A DNA stretch of 21,297 bases from a virus, in the IMG/VR virus record IMGVR_UViG_3300035670_001406, positions 1 through 21,297 of that record. One strand, 5' to 3'. The notes below the pieces were generated by a model. The model worked only from the letters and a program-made list of their open reading frames with translations, was not told the DNA's origin and made no database searches. The translations under genes were made by a program, and so were the position numbers. How positions within the stretch are numbered: the first letter of the stretch is position 1; every line of letters begins with the position of its first letter. Shown here in pieces: positions 1-5,107 of this stretch.

Positions 1-327
1 TGGAGTCCACAGCATTGGGCCAAAGGTGGCCTCTGGAAACAGGTCGAGCCACGTCTTGATGGTCGTGGTCTTTAGCATTGGGTAGCTATTCCGTACAATT
101 GCGAAACGTGTGTAGCGGATGCCATCTACAGGGGAGGGCTTTTGCCTGACGGCACGCAACATCACCTCAGCAGCACAGGCGTAGCTCTTGCCCGAGCCCA
201 CCGGCCCCATTACTCCACGCACGAATGCATTGCTTTGCAGGAAGTCATAGACCACCGGGCTGGTCCTAAAGTCCAGGTTCAGCCCGCCGGTGATCTCCTT
301 GGTCGATCTTTCCTTGGTTCTGCTCAT
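1..327 (-). CDS. terL: Terminase large subunit, N-terminal part (runs off window)
   Basis: This is the first 109 codons of the packaging motor ATPase, which pumps phage DNA into the prohead and cuts it with a C-terminal nuclease. The gene enters from the left edge, so only the N-terminus is seen. A textbook Walker A motif, GPVGSGKS, lies at residues 41-48 (bases 184-207). It is preceded by a short adenine-binding-type lead (DFRTSPVVYDFLQSN) and followed by an R-Y-x-R-x-x-I-V-R-N-S-Y-P stretch (from about residue 71) typical of phage terminases. The nuclease domain lies outside the window. The ATG at 325-327 overlaps the TGA of the upstream glycosyltransferase as ATGA, implying coupled translation; the ribosome site (GGGGC) is weak. 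The terminase small subunit is about 1.5 kb upstream in the same operon. The family is clear; which packaging type (cos, pac or direct repeats) cannot be told. Confidence 0.9.
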   Translation of the reverse strand, partial: MSRTKERSTKEITGGLNLDFRTSPVVYDFLQSNAFVRGVMGPVGSGKSYACAAEVMLRAVRQKPSPVDGIRYTRFAIVRNSYPMLKTTTIKTWLDLFPEATFGPMLWTP

Positions 328-1007
328 GTTTGCCCCAGCATAATGTCTCTTTCGGTTATCCAGGCCTGCGCATACTCACAATCTTGCCTGTGTTCAAACC
401 ATGGACCACCCAGCGTGTAGTGGATGGCATTGAGCCTGTTGTAAGGTCCCTGTTTACACCCGGCCAGGTAGTTCCAACCCAGGTCCAGGCTTCCAATCTC
501 CGAGTCATCGAGCCACTTGAACTGGTGCAGGTAGCCTGGCTCTGCCGTATTGACCACGTCTGGGGTCAGTTTCTGCACAGATGGGTGGTAGCAGTTGAAC
601 ACAATGAACGATGACCAGTTTTTCCTGGGGTAGGCGTGCTGTATCTGACCGTCCATCTTGGTGGTTTCGGCCGGTTTGTAGTCGTGTTTGACCACAGACA
701 CCGCTTTGCTAGGGTCCACCTCCTCGAATACTCTGCGAATATCGGCCAGGAACAGAAAATCACAGTCCACAAAGATGGCAAACCCGTGCGGGCCGGCCAG
801 GGTGGGGGTCAGAAACCGGGTCAGGCTGAACTCTGTGGAGGCTTGCAGGTCTATTGGCCTGGTGTAGAGGCCAATCTCCCGCAGCTCTGGCTGCATCACA
901 GGCTTGACCATCACCTGCTCCGGGTCAGTCCTGGCCATGATTGAGTGCTTGCACACATCCCAGGCAATGGTCTCCCGAGAATCCCACCCGATAAACACCT
1001 GAATCAT
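324..1007 (-). CDS. GT8-like glycosyltransferase
   Basis: This 227-residue protein resembles small GT-A fold glycosyltransferases of the GT8 type, which move a sugar from a nucleotide-sugar to an acceptor using a metal held by a DxD motif. The N-terminus MIQVFIGWDSRE is a typical first strand. The D-C-D at about residues 101-103, inside FVDCDFLFL, is the metal-binding DxD site, and later WNYLAG and HYTLGGPW resemble the C-terminal acceptor-side motifs. There is no signal peptide or membrane segment, so it acts in the cytoplasm. Its ATG overlaps the TGA of the 48-residue gene upstream, and its own TGA overlaps the terL start, both as ATGA. It is therefore expressed with packaging genes, late in infection. 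The acceptor is unknown: candidates are virion protein, host surface sugar precursors or DNA. Confidence 0.8.
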   Translation of the reverse strand: MIQVFIGWDSRETIAWDVCKHSIMARTDPEQVMVKPVMQPELREIGLYTRPIDLQASTEFSLTRFLTPTLAGPHGFAIFVDCDFLFLADIRRVFEEVDPSKAVSVVKHDYKPAETTKMDGQIQHAYPRKNWSSFIVFNCYHPSVQKLTPDVVNTAEPGYLHQFKWLDDSEIGSLDLGWNYLAGCKQGPYNRLNAIHYTLGGPWFEHRQDCEYAQAWITERDIMLGQT

Positions 1008-1150
1008 TTATTGGCCGCCAGCCAGACACCTGCCTGCGCCACGGCGTAGCCCAGGAACATTAGCGCCAGGTCAAACTTGCCCTGCCGGTAGAGGTCAAGG
1101 CAGACCACGACATAGATCATGCCCACCAGGGCAATGAGCCATGAGCTCAT
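1004..1150 (-). CDS. Small membrane protein, 48 aa
   Basis: A short open frame filling the space between two called genes. It starts at ATG 1148-1150, which overlaps the TGA of the upstream 65-residue gene as ATGA. It ends in a TGA that overlaps the glycosyltransferase ATG in the same way. The exact fit at both ends is the main reason to call it. The protein has two hydrophobic stretches, at about residues 4-18 (WLIALVGMIYVVVCL) and 29-45 (ALMFLGYAVAQAGVWLA), separated by a short charged turn (DLYRQGKFD). That gives a two-pass hairpin membrane protein. Function is unknown; a two-helix small protein could be an accessory holin or a membrane partner of the glycosyltransferase, but nothing in the sequence decides this. 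Confidence 0.65.
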   Translation of the reverse strand: MSSWLIALVGMIYVVVCLDLYRQGKFDLALMFLGYAVAQAGVWLAANK

Positions 1151-1347
1151 ACCTTGCCCCGAATGCACTGGGAGGCGTAGGCAAAATAATTGTGGCTGCG
1201 GGCATTGGATTGCATCTTGTCGAGCAGGTCTGCCACCTCCAGGCGCTCAAAGTAGGCGGCCCGCTTGCACAATTCGATCAGGAACTCCTCAGCGTCAATG
1301 CCGTCTGGCATTCCCTGGATGATTTCCATGGCCTCTTGTTTGGTCAT
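1147..1347 (-). CDS. Hypothetical protein, 65 aa
   Basis: The start was placed at ATG 1345-1347 (MTKQEAMEII) rather than the longer open frame. This ATG overlaps the TGA of the upstream gene as ATGA and has a strong GGAGG ribosome site seven bases ahead. The product is mostly helical and charged with no membrane segment, and the C-terminus is basic (QCIRGKV). It resembles small soluble phage proteins of unknown role. It belongs to the group of four small genes between terS and the glycosyltransferase/terL pair. No family is recognised. Confidence 0.65.
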   Translation of the reverse strand: MTKQEAMEIIQGMPDGIDAEEFLIELCKRAAYFERLEVADLLDKMQSNARSHNYFAYASQCIRGKV

Positions 1348-1553
1348 TTCGGTGCCTCCACTAGGTTTTGCTGGTTGACCCAAAGGCTTACGCAGGCAGC
1401 GTCCAGGTCCCAGCTCACGGGGTTCAGGCTCAGGGCATCTGCCCGGCCGGCCTTATAGCTACCAATGTGCCAGGCACTGTTGTCCACTCGGCTCTCTGGG
1501 ATTATCCACAGGGCGATGGCCACCCCGGCCACAAAGCTTAGAAGTTTCCCCAT
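1344..1553 (-). CDS. Hypothetical protein with N-terminal membrane segment, 69 aa
   Basis: The ATG at 1553 has an AGGAG ribosome site about eight bases upstream and overlaps the end of the 92-residue gene by 16 nt. Residues 3-18 (KLLSFVAGVAIALWII) form a hydrophobic helix after a single lysine, so it is either a signal anchor or an uncleaved signal peptide. The remaining 50 residues are polar and contain W and Y residues scattered along the chain. There is no lipobox cysteine near the helix end, so it is not an obvious Rz1-type lipoprotein. A perfect DnaA-box sequence (1502-1510) lies within the gene, probably by chance. Function is unknown. Confidence 0.6.
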   Translation of the reverse strand: MGKLLSFVAGVAIALWIIPESRVDNSAWHIGSYKAGRADALSLNPVSWDLDAACVSLWVNQQNLVEAPK

Positions 1554-1816
1554 GTCGGTAGCTCCTCTCTTTTCTGACCTTCTGGTTCTTTTTTTGCCTG
1601 GGTGTAGCCACGCTCTGCAAAGGCCACCTCAGTCTCGAGCAGGGATATCCTGCGGTTTAGGTTCTGGATTTCCTGCTTAAAAAACTTCTGCGCCTCTTGC
1701 CAGCCAGCGTCAAAGGCGTACTCAGCCACCTTCTCCTCGTCCTCGGTCCAATAGCGCAGGTCTGCCTTGGTCTTGCGCATCTCCCGTATCCAGTCGTAGT
1801 AGCACTCATAGATCAT
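1538..1816 (-). CDS. Hypothetical coiled-coil protein, 92 aa
   Basis: The start was set at ATG 1814-1816 (MIYECYYDW), which has a GAGGAG ribosome site followed by an A-rich spacer. It overlaps the end of terS by 11 nt. Upstream in-frame ATGs lie inside terS and are less likely. The protein is highly charged. An aromatic N-terminus (YECYYDWIREM) is followed by a helical stretch, about residues 45-75 (FFKQEIQNLNRRISLLETEVAFAER), with leucine/isoleucine spacing suggesting a coiled coil. There is no membrane segment. It sits directly after terS, where packaging accessory proteins can occur, but no homology is recognised, so function is left open. Confidence 0.6.
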   Translation of the reverse strand: MIYECYYDWIREMRKTKADLRYWTEDEEKVAEYAFDAGWQEAQKFFKQEIQNLNRRISLLETEVAFAERGYTQAKKEPEGQKREELPTWGNF

Positions 1817-2252
1817 CTTTTTTCTCCTCATAGTCCACGGTCTCGGGTGCTTGGACATTGATGCCAATCACCGAGGGCTTTTCACTTCCATCGTCAGGGT
1901 TGTCCAGTAGGCCACTGGCCTTGGCCAGCAGTCTGAGCACCCCGATCTTGTCGTACAGCTCCACTTCCAGGGTCTGTGCCCCGTCTTTTCCCCTGGTCAC
2001 CCGGATGTTCTTGATGGCCTGCAATGCATGGTCTGGGATGGCAGAGGCAGCCTTCACCTTGACATTGCCCTCCTCGTCCCAGGTCAGCACGTCTGTGATC
2101 TTGGTATTGGCCATGCAGAGCAGCGAGTAAGCCACCGCCTCCCGATTCTCGACAATGGTGGCCGACCTCTCAAGCCTCCTCTGCACAGACCGAACCCCAC
2201 CCCAGTTCTTCAGGGATGGGACCTGGTTGGCCAGTCTTGGTGAGCGAGGCAT
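1806..2252 (-). CDS. terS: Terminase small subunit, Terminase_2-like
   Basis: Small subunits recognise the packaging site on phage DNA and control the large subunit. The central part, from about residue 53 (ITDVLTWDEEGNVKV) through IPDHALQAIKNIRVTRG to the LYDKIGVLRLLAKASGLLD segment, follows the pattern of the Terminase_2 family: a W-D-E-D-G turn, a strand-helix hinge ending in I-K-x-I-x-V, then a K-L-x-x-L-x-x-L-x-K-x-x-G-L helix. The N-terminus is short. The usual helix-turn-helix with its NATQAA-type helix is not visible; instead there is a basic segment (RSVQRRLERS). Length is 148 residues. The start shares one base with the stop of the SSB-like gene (TGATG). The large subunit lies about 1.5 kb downstream rather than adjacent. 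Family call is fairly firm; DNA-binding mode is not. Confidence 0.75.
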   Translation of the reverse strand: MPRSPRLANQVPSLKNWGGVRSVQRRLERSATIVENREAVAYSLLCMANTKITDVLTWDEEGNVKVKAASAIPDHALQAIKNIRVTRGKDGAQTLEVELYDKIGVLRLLAKASGLLDNPDDGSEKPSVIGINVQAPETVDYEEKKDDL

Positions 2253-2599
2253 CAGAAGGGGATATCTGCGTCCAGGTCACGGCCCTCTGGCTGGTAGCCA
2301 TTGGCCTTGGCCTGCGCATGACTAGGGTCTGCATACCCGGTGACCGCATTCTGGTAAACCGGTTTGGCAGGGAATGGCTGGTGAGCAGCTGAGTAAACCT
2401 CACCCACGGCCTGCACCGGCTGCCCAATGCTTAAGGAGAAAAACTCGCCCCCATTGCTTGCCTTCTTCACCCAGGCCGATATCCAGTATTCCTGGCCATC
2501 AAGCCACTTGATCTTGCCCGTCATGTCAGGACTGGTGTCCTTGGTCTTTGTCTTCGCCTTACCCAGTGTGCCCTTGCCAGGCTGGTGCTCATAAGCCAT
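2252..2599 (-). CDS. SSB-like phage protein with acidic IPF tail
   Basis: The start was set at ATG 2597-2599 (MAYEHQPGKG), which overlaps the TAA of the upstream gene as TAATG; the longer frame upstream is the 56-residue gene read in the wrong phase. The 115-residue product has a compact N-terminal domain with the pattern EYWISAWVKKASNGGEFFSLSIG, resembling a family of small phage proteins with an OB-like fold. It ends in an acidic tail, DLDADIPF. That tail matches the protein-interaction tip of single-stranded DNA-binding proteins (D-D-D-I-P-F). Probable role: coating single strands during replication or recombination. It is co-transcribed with the initiator upstream. An alternative is an unrelated virion or accessory protein that has gained an SSB-like tail. 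Confidence 0.65.
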   Translation of the reverse strand: MAYEHQPGKGTLGKAKTKTKDTSPDMTGKIKWLDGQEYWISAWVKKASNGGEFFSLSIGQPVQAVGEVYSAAHQPFPAKPVYQNAVTGYADPSHAQAKANGYQPEGRDLDADIPF

Positions 2600-2769
2600 T
2601 ACGGTCTCCCTCTCTCTTCGTTGATTGCTTTGACGTAAACATCCGCTTGCATCAGCTCTACCTTCTGCTCTGCCAACACAAGAGATATCTGCTCCACAGT
2701 AAACCCTTGCCGAATCTTCTGCAACACCCATGCACGCAGATCATCTTCCAACCTCTTCACCTCTGCCAT
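2599..2769 (-). CDS. Hypothetical protein, 56 aa
   Basis: An open frame too short for simple gene calling but well supported by its signals. The ATG at 2767-2769 has a near-perfect AGGAGGAG ribosome site, and the TAA overlaps the SSB-like gene start as TAATG. The protein is soluble and helical (MAEVKRLEDDLRAWV...). The middle, residues 21-34 (QGFTVEQISLVLAE), reads like a short helix-turn-helix or regulatory helix pair, and the C-terminus is KAINEERGRP. Its ATG also shares a base with the TGA of the unexplained open frame upstream (TGATG). Function is unknown. Confidence 0.7.
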   Translation of the reverse strand: MAEVKRLEDDLRAWVLQKIRQGFTVEQISLVLAEQKVELMQADVYVKAINEERGRP

Positions 2770-3103
2770 CACACTCCTCCTCTAAAACGGCCTGTACGGC
2801 CCCCAAACTGCACTGGGTAGGCTAGGGTACTAGCCACCCCCCATGAACGGCAAATAGACCCCTTCCTGTGGCCTGCAAGAGGCATCCACAATCGGGGGGA
2901 AACTCCTCCCAAAGAAAAAGGGAGGAAAATTTTGGTGATACCCCCACGCCCAATGGCCGACCGGGGGAGGGGGAAGGGGTGCCTCTTTCCCAGCCGCAAC
3001 CGCATCATGCCGCCTGGCACCCCGCCTGTTGCTGCCGCAGGCAGAGGGGTAGCCTCCTCGACCCCTGCTGCAACAGAGCAAACGAACCTATGCACCTGTT
3101 GCA
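2770..3103. other. 334-nt interval without a convincing gene; G-rich tracts and hairpins
   Basis: This is the only gap above 300 nt in the window. One leftward frame (2769-3104, 111 codons) spans it completely and joins both neighbours by TGATG overlaps. However, its translation is rich in Gly, Arg and Pro, has no Asp or Asn and only two Glu, so it does not look like the other proteins here. Visible elements are a GGTAGGCTAG/CTAGCCACC hairpin with a 4-nt loop (2816-2838), a TCCTCCC/GGGAGGA hairpin with a purine loop (2904-2926) next to AAAATTTT, and a G5-A-G5-AA-G4 tract (2963-2979) that could form a quadruplex on the + strand. It may be a regulatory leader, a terminator/promoter region, a small RNA or a packaging site. 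The frame is described here, not called as a gene. Confidence 0.5.
2904..2926. repeat. 7-bp inverted repeat with purine loop
   Basis: The arms TCCTCCC (2904-2910) and GGGAGGA (2920-2926) enclose a 9-nt AAAGAAAAA loop; AAAATTTT follows (2926-2933). The layout could be a weak terminator for + strand transcription or a structured RNA element in the leftward message between the initiator and the SSB-like operon. The T run is short, so an intrinsic terminator is doubtful. Confidence 0.35.
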
Positions 3104-4078
3104 TCAGTAACCCTTGGCCTCGAGCACCATCCGACAGGCATCACCCAGGCTCTCGGTCTGCTCGATGGCGGCAACCATCTCCGACTCGGTCACCCCGACC
3201 TCGACTGCGAGACTCCCCCACTTCATGTCAGAGTCTTTTATTAATCTATTCTTTCTTAATTCATAAACCTTATATAACTCTATTAAACCTATGTTTTCTG
3301 TGTTCTTGGCAACCCTATTGGGTTGCCTATCAGGTTGCCTATGTAAGCCATCATCATTGGCAACCGTATCTGGTTGCCTATGTGGCTGCTCTTGATCACC
3401 TATACAAACACCTGTTTCGACCTCTGTTGGCGCAACCTTCGGTTGCGCAGAACGTGGTTTTCTTGCTTTTGGAATTGGCTTTGTGGTGGCCATCAGTTCT
3501 CCCATGGTCTGTGGTTGGTGGGTTCGGAAATTCGATGGGCTTCCAAGGGTGCCCAGCAAGGCCTTCAATCGCCTCATGTTGGCCTGTATCTGCTCTGGTG
3601 ATAGGTCTGGTAGGTCGTTGTCTGCCATGATGCTCCTGAGCTCCTCCTCTCGTTTGCGTTGGTCTGGTGGCCTGGTGTCCTCGATGCCACTAGTGATTGC
3701 AATGGCATCCTGGGCGCTCAGTGTGGTGTCGAACACCACCCGCAGCGTGTTCGATCTCTCGCCCCTGAATCCCTTGCGGGTGATCTCCACATAGCCTGCA
3801 GCTCGCAGCTTGACCAGCTGCTTGGTGATGGCCTGCCTGCTCACCTTCATGTCCTCGGCCAGGCGCTTCTGACTCACCCATGTAATGCCAGCCCGGTTGC
3901 AGTACGAACACAGCACCGCCAGCGTGCGGAAGCAGGCATCAGTCAGCGTCTTGTCTGTGATGGCCCTGATCGGCACCACAGCCACCATGCGCCTGTCTGG
4001 TGGGGCCTCCTTCTCGAGTACCCTCGGCTTCCTCTTTGGCAGCTTGAAATCCACCACGTTTGTCGGCACTGCACTCAT
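3104..4078 (-). CDS. Replication initiator protein, lambda-O-like layout
   Basis: The start was set at ATG 4076-4078 (MSAVPTNVVDFK), which overlaps the TGA of the zinc-ribbon gene as ATGA; 324 residues. Residues about 45-100 form a winged helix of the HTH_36 type: DACFRTLAVLCSYCN, then WVSQKRLAEDMKVSRQAITKQLVKLRAAGYVEI. This is the domain seen in phage replication proteins and plasmid Rep proteins. The middle (about 180-260) is polar, basic and probably disordered. It is encoded by DNA containing repeated GGTTGCC/GGCAACC units, followed by an AT-rich tract and a short C-terminal helical domain (DMKWGSLAVEV...). A DNA-binding N-terminus, internal repeats, an AT-rich stretch and a C-terminal partner-binding domain are the order of lambda O. 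Probable role: binding the repeats and loading the host helicase. No helicase or loader is visible in the window. An alternative is a repressor of similar fold. Confidence 0.75.
   Translation of the reverse strand: MSAVPTNVVDFKLPKRKPRVLEKEAPPDRRMVAVVPIRAITDKTLTDACFRTLAVLCSYCNRAGITWVSQKRLAEDMKVSRQAITKQLVKLRAAGYVEITRKGFRGERSNTLRVVFDTTLSAQDAIAITSGIEDTRPPDQRKREEELRSIMADNDLPDLSPEQIQANMRRLKALLGTLGSPSNFRTHQPQTMGELMATTKPIPKARKPRSAQPKVAPTEVETGVCIGDQEQPHRQPDTVANDDGLHRQPDRQPNRVAKNTENIGLIELYKVYELRKNRLIKDSDMKWGSLAVEVGVTESEMVAAIEQTESLGDACRMVLEAKGY
3234..3448. other. Candidate phage replication origin inside the initiator gene
   Basis: GGTTGCC occurs at 3321, 3333 and 3372. Its complement GGCAACC occurs at 3308 and 3359, and a variant pair CGCAACC/GGTTGCG at 3431-3447. 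The units at 3308, 3321, 3333, 3359 and 3372 fall close to a 13-bp spacing with one position missing. Three form perfect inverted pairs: 3308-3327 (4-nt centre), 3359-3378 (6-nt centre) and 3430-3448 (3-nt centre). Immediately beside them lies an AT-rich tract; 3241-3300 is 78% A+T by count, far above its surroundings. Initiator-binding iterons next to an unwinding element within the initiator gene are the known arrangement of lambda ori. Function here is inferred from layout. Confidence 0.65.
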
Positions 4079-4260
4079 ACCTGCCTGGCTTTCGCTCTCT
4101 CTTTTGCCCGCTCCACACAGGCAGCGCACTTCCACCTCTTATTCATGCCGTTTGGACTCACCTTCCACTTGCCACCCTGCTCTGGCCTCTGGCCCTGGCA
4201 ATGCGAGCACCAGCGCCGGCCAGTCAGCAGCGCAGCCACCTGGCCCACCTTCACACTCAT
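4075..4260 (-). CDS. Small zinc-ribbon protein
   Basis: A 61-residue basic protein with two CxxC pairs, CSHC at about residues 18-21 and CAAC at 45-48. The pair spacing is that of a zinc ribbon. The C-terminus is a charged helix (ERAKERAKARQ). The ATG at 4258-4260 (MSVKVGQ) is used here. A TTG at 4270-4272 is also possible, since it overlaps the upstream TGA and sits five bases after GGGAG; it would add four residues. The protein is probably a DNA- or RNA-binding accessory factor made with the replication initiator, to which it is joined by ATGA. No named family is recognised. Confidence 0.65.
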   Translation of the reverse strand: MSVKVGQVAALLTGRRWCSHCQGQRPEQGGKWKVSPNGMNKRWKCAACVERAKERAKARQV

Positions 4261-4268
4261 TCGATTGC

Positions 4269-4586
4269 TCAAAGCTTCTCCCTCATGGCCTTTATCAGCA
4301 GCTCTATCGGCACCACTGCCCGCCATGGCTGGCCATTCCTTCTATAAACCACCACCGGCCACTCTCCCGGCCCGGCCGCAGCCTCAATCTGCTGGCACCA
4401 GTCATCCAGGCGCAGAGCCTCCCGCCGCTTCACCTCGAGCCTGTAGTGCTCCACCTGTATGTCATCGCCACCATCTCTGGCCTGGCCCAGCTTCCTTTTA
4501 ACGACAAAGCCGAGCTCATCCGACAGCATCGCTGCCAGTTCGTTTTCGCCTCGAGCGCCCTTGTTTCGACTCGCTCTACCGCCCAT
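4269..4586 (-). CDS. PD-(D/E)XK nuclease, Holliday-junction-resolvase-like
   Basis: A 105-residue protein with the active-site layout of the PD-(D/E)XK superfamily: a helix carrying E14 (GARGENELAAML), then GGDDI at 39-43 supplying the catalytic aspartate, and LEVKR at 50-54 supplying the E-x-K pair. The rest (DDWCQQIEAAAGPGEWPVVVYRRNGQPW) resembles small phage and archaeal-type junction resolvases, where a central strand ends in a hydrophobic V-V-Y. Such enzymes cut branched DNA made during replication and recombination before packaging. The ATG at 4584-4586 (MGGRASRNKG) overlaps the upstream gene by 11 nt and leaves the conserved N-terminus intact; the longer frame adds an unrelated leader. 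Restriction-type or VRR-type nuclease roles remain possible. Confidence 0.7.
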   Translation of the reverse strand: MGGRASRNKGARGENELAAMLSDELGFVVKRKLGQARDGGDDIQVEHYRLEVKRREALRLDDWCQQIEAAAGPGEWPVVVYRRNGQPWRAVVPIELLIKAMREKL

Positions 4587-4758
4587 CAACCCGCTCCGCA
4601 ATGGCATCAGCCTCAACCATGCCCTGAAGCACATGGTTCCAGCTCACCACCCGACGATTCTCATCACGCAGGCGCAAAATTGCTTCCTTTGCCTCCTGGA
4701 GAATCAACGGGTGTGCCATCACGGATGCAGGGTCGAGGCGCTCACAGATATCTGTCAT
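4576..4758 (-). CDS. Hypothetical protein, 60 aa
   Basis: A short helical, acidic protein (MTDICERLDPASVMAHPLI...). Its ATG at 4756-4758 overlaps the TGA of the ribbon-helix-helix gene and is preceded by GGAG seven bases upstream. It has no cysteine pairs or membrane segment. The ILRLRDENRRVVSWN stretch looks like a single amphipathic helix. It sits between a DNA-binding regulator and a nuclease in the early leftward operon, so a regulatory or DNA-related role is likely but not shown. Confidence 0.6.
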   Translation of the reverse strand: MTDICERLDPASVMAHPLILQEAKEAILRLRDENRRVVSWNHVLQGMVEADAIAERVDGR

Positions 4759-4952
4759 GGCCTAGCTCCCAGAAGTACATCCAACCGCTCTTCAACATCT
4801 GCTGAATACTTGTCCGACAACAGCTCACGAATGGCCTCATCAATGATGGCCGCCCTGCTCTTACGCTGCTCGACCGTGGCCCTGTCCAGCATGGCCCTGG
4901 TGTCTGCGTGAAGACGTACTAAAAACGGCTGCAGCTTTGGTTTGGTTTGCAT
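4755..4952 (-). CDS. Ribbon-helix-helix DNA-binding protein
   Basis: A 65-residue protein of the CopG/Arc type. An N-terminal strand (QPFLVRLH, about residues 8-15) would pair with a second subunit to form the ribbon that enters the DNA major groove. It is followed by two helices (DTRAMLDRATVEQ and SRAAIIDEAIRELLSDKY) with the usual R-S/A-x-x-I-x-x-A-I pattern. Such dimers bind short palindromes and usually repress their own promoter. The gene is first in the leftward operon, with a perfect AGGAGG ribosome site. An ATATCG-GCA-CGATAT palindrome lies 13 bases upstream of its ATG and a related site lies near the opposite promoter, so it may govern both directions. Confidence 0.8.
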   Translation of the reverse strand: MQTKPKLQPFLVRLHADTRAMLDRATVEQRKSRAAIIDEAIRELLSDKYSADVEERLDVLLGARP

Positions 4953-4965
4953 GAATCCCTCCTAT

Positions 4966-4980
4966 ATATCGGCACGATAT
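4966..4980. promoter_or_regulatory. Operator-like palindrome ATATCG-GCA-CGATAT
   Basis: A perfect 6-bp inverted repeat with a 3-nt centre just upstream of the ribbon-helix-helix gene ribosome site. Its size and place fit an autoregulatory site for a dimeric ribbon-helix-helix protein. A related sequence lies at 5056-5068. Confidence 0.5.
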
Positions 4981-4986
4981 CCCAAG

Positions 4987-4995
4987 TTATCCACA
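4987..4995 (+). promoter_or_regulatory. Perfect DnaA box TTATCCACA
   Basis: An exact match to the bacterial DnaA-binding consensus in the divergent control region. One isolated box does not make an origin; host DnaA may tune early transcription or help replication. Another exact copy (1502-1510) lies inside a coding sequence. Confidence 0.4.
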
Positions 4996-5055
4996 GGCGC
5001 AAGACTGTAAAGCCCCGCAAAGTAGTAGGGGAATTGCATTTGCCTGTTGACAGAG

Positions 5056-5068
5056 ATATCGCGCGGTA
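5056..5068. promoter_or_regulatory. Second operator-like site, ATATCGCGCGGTA
   Basis: It shares the ATATCG half and the 3-nt spacing with the palindrome at 4966-4980, but its second half (GGTAAG) is degenerate. It falls between the TTGACA hexamer and the expected -10 position of the rightward operon, where a bound repressor would block transcription. Confidence 0.35.
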
Positions 5069-5107
5069 AGAGGATGGCATCACTGAACTACCACTAAGGA
5101 GATTCAA

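Larger units (their letters stand above)
4953..5107. promoter_or_regulatory. Divergent control region between leftward and rightward early operons
   Basis: This 155-nt gap separates the ribbon-helix-helix gene (leftward) from the serine recombinase gene (rightward), so both early operons must start here or nearby. A perfect -35-type TTGACA lies at 5047-5052 for rightward transcription; the -10 box 17 bases later (GAGGAT) is poor. Leftward candidates (TTTACA with TAACTT or GATAAC) are weak. It holds two ATATCG-containing operator-like sites, a perfect DnaA box, and strong ribosome sites at both edges. Promoter positions are uncertain. Confidence 0.6.

Noticed and set aside
1502-1510. Perfect DnaA box in the 69-residue gene
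   Set aside because: It is a single copy inside coding sequence (Trp-Ile-Ile codons) with no neighbouring boxes or AT-rich tract, so chance is the simpler reading.
2252-2731. Longer version of the SSB-like gene
   Set aside because: The extra N-terminus is the 56-residue gene read in another phase; the ATG at 2599 with TAATG coupling fits the family start.
3659-4805. Long plus-strand frames (280 and 306 codons) over the initiator and nuclease genes
   Set aside because: They are antisense to coupled genes with recognised domains, overlap each other, and translate to Ser/Pro/His-rich sequence without motifs.
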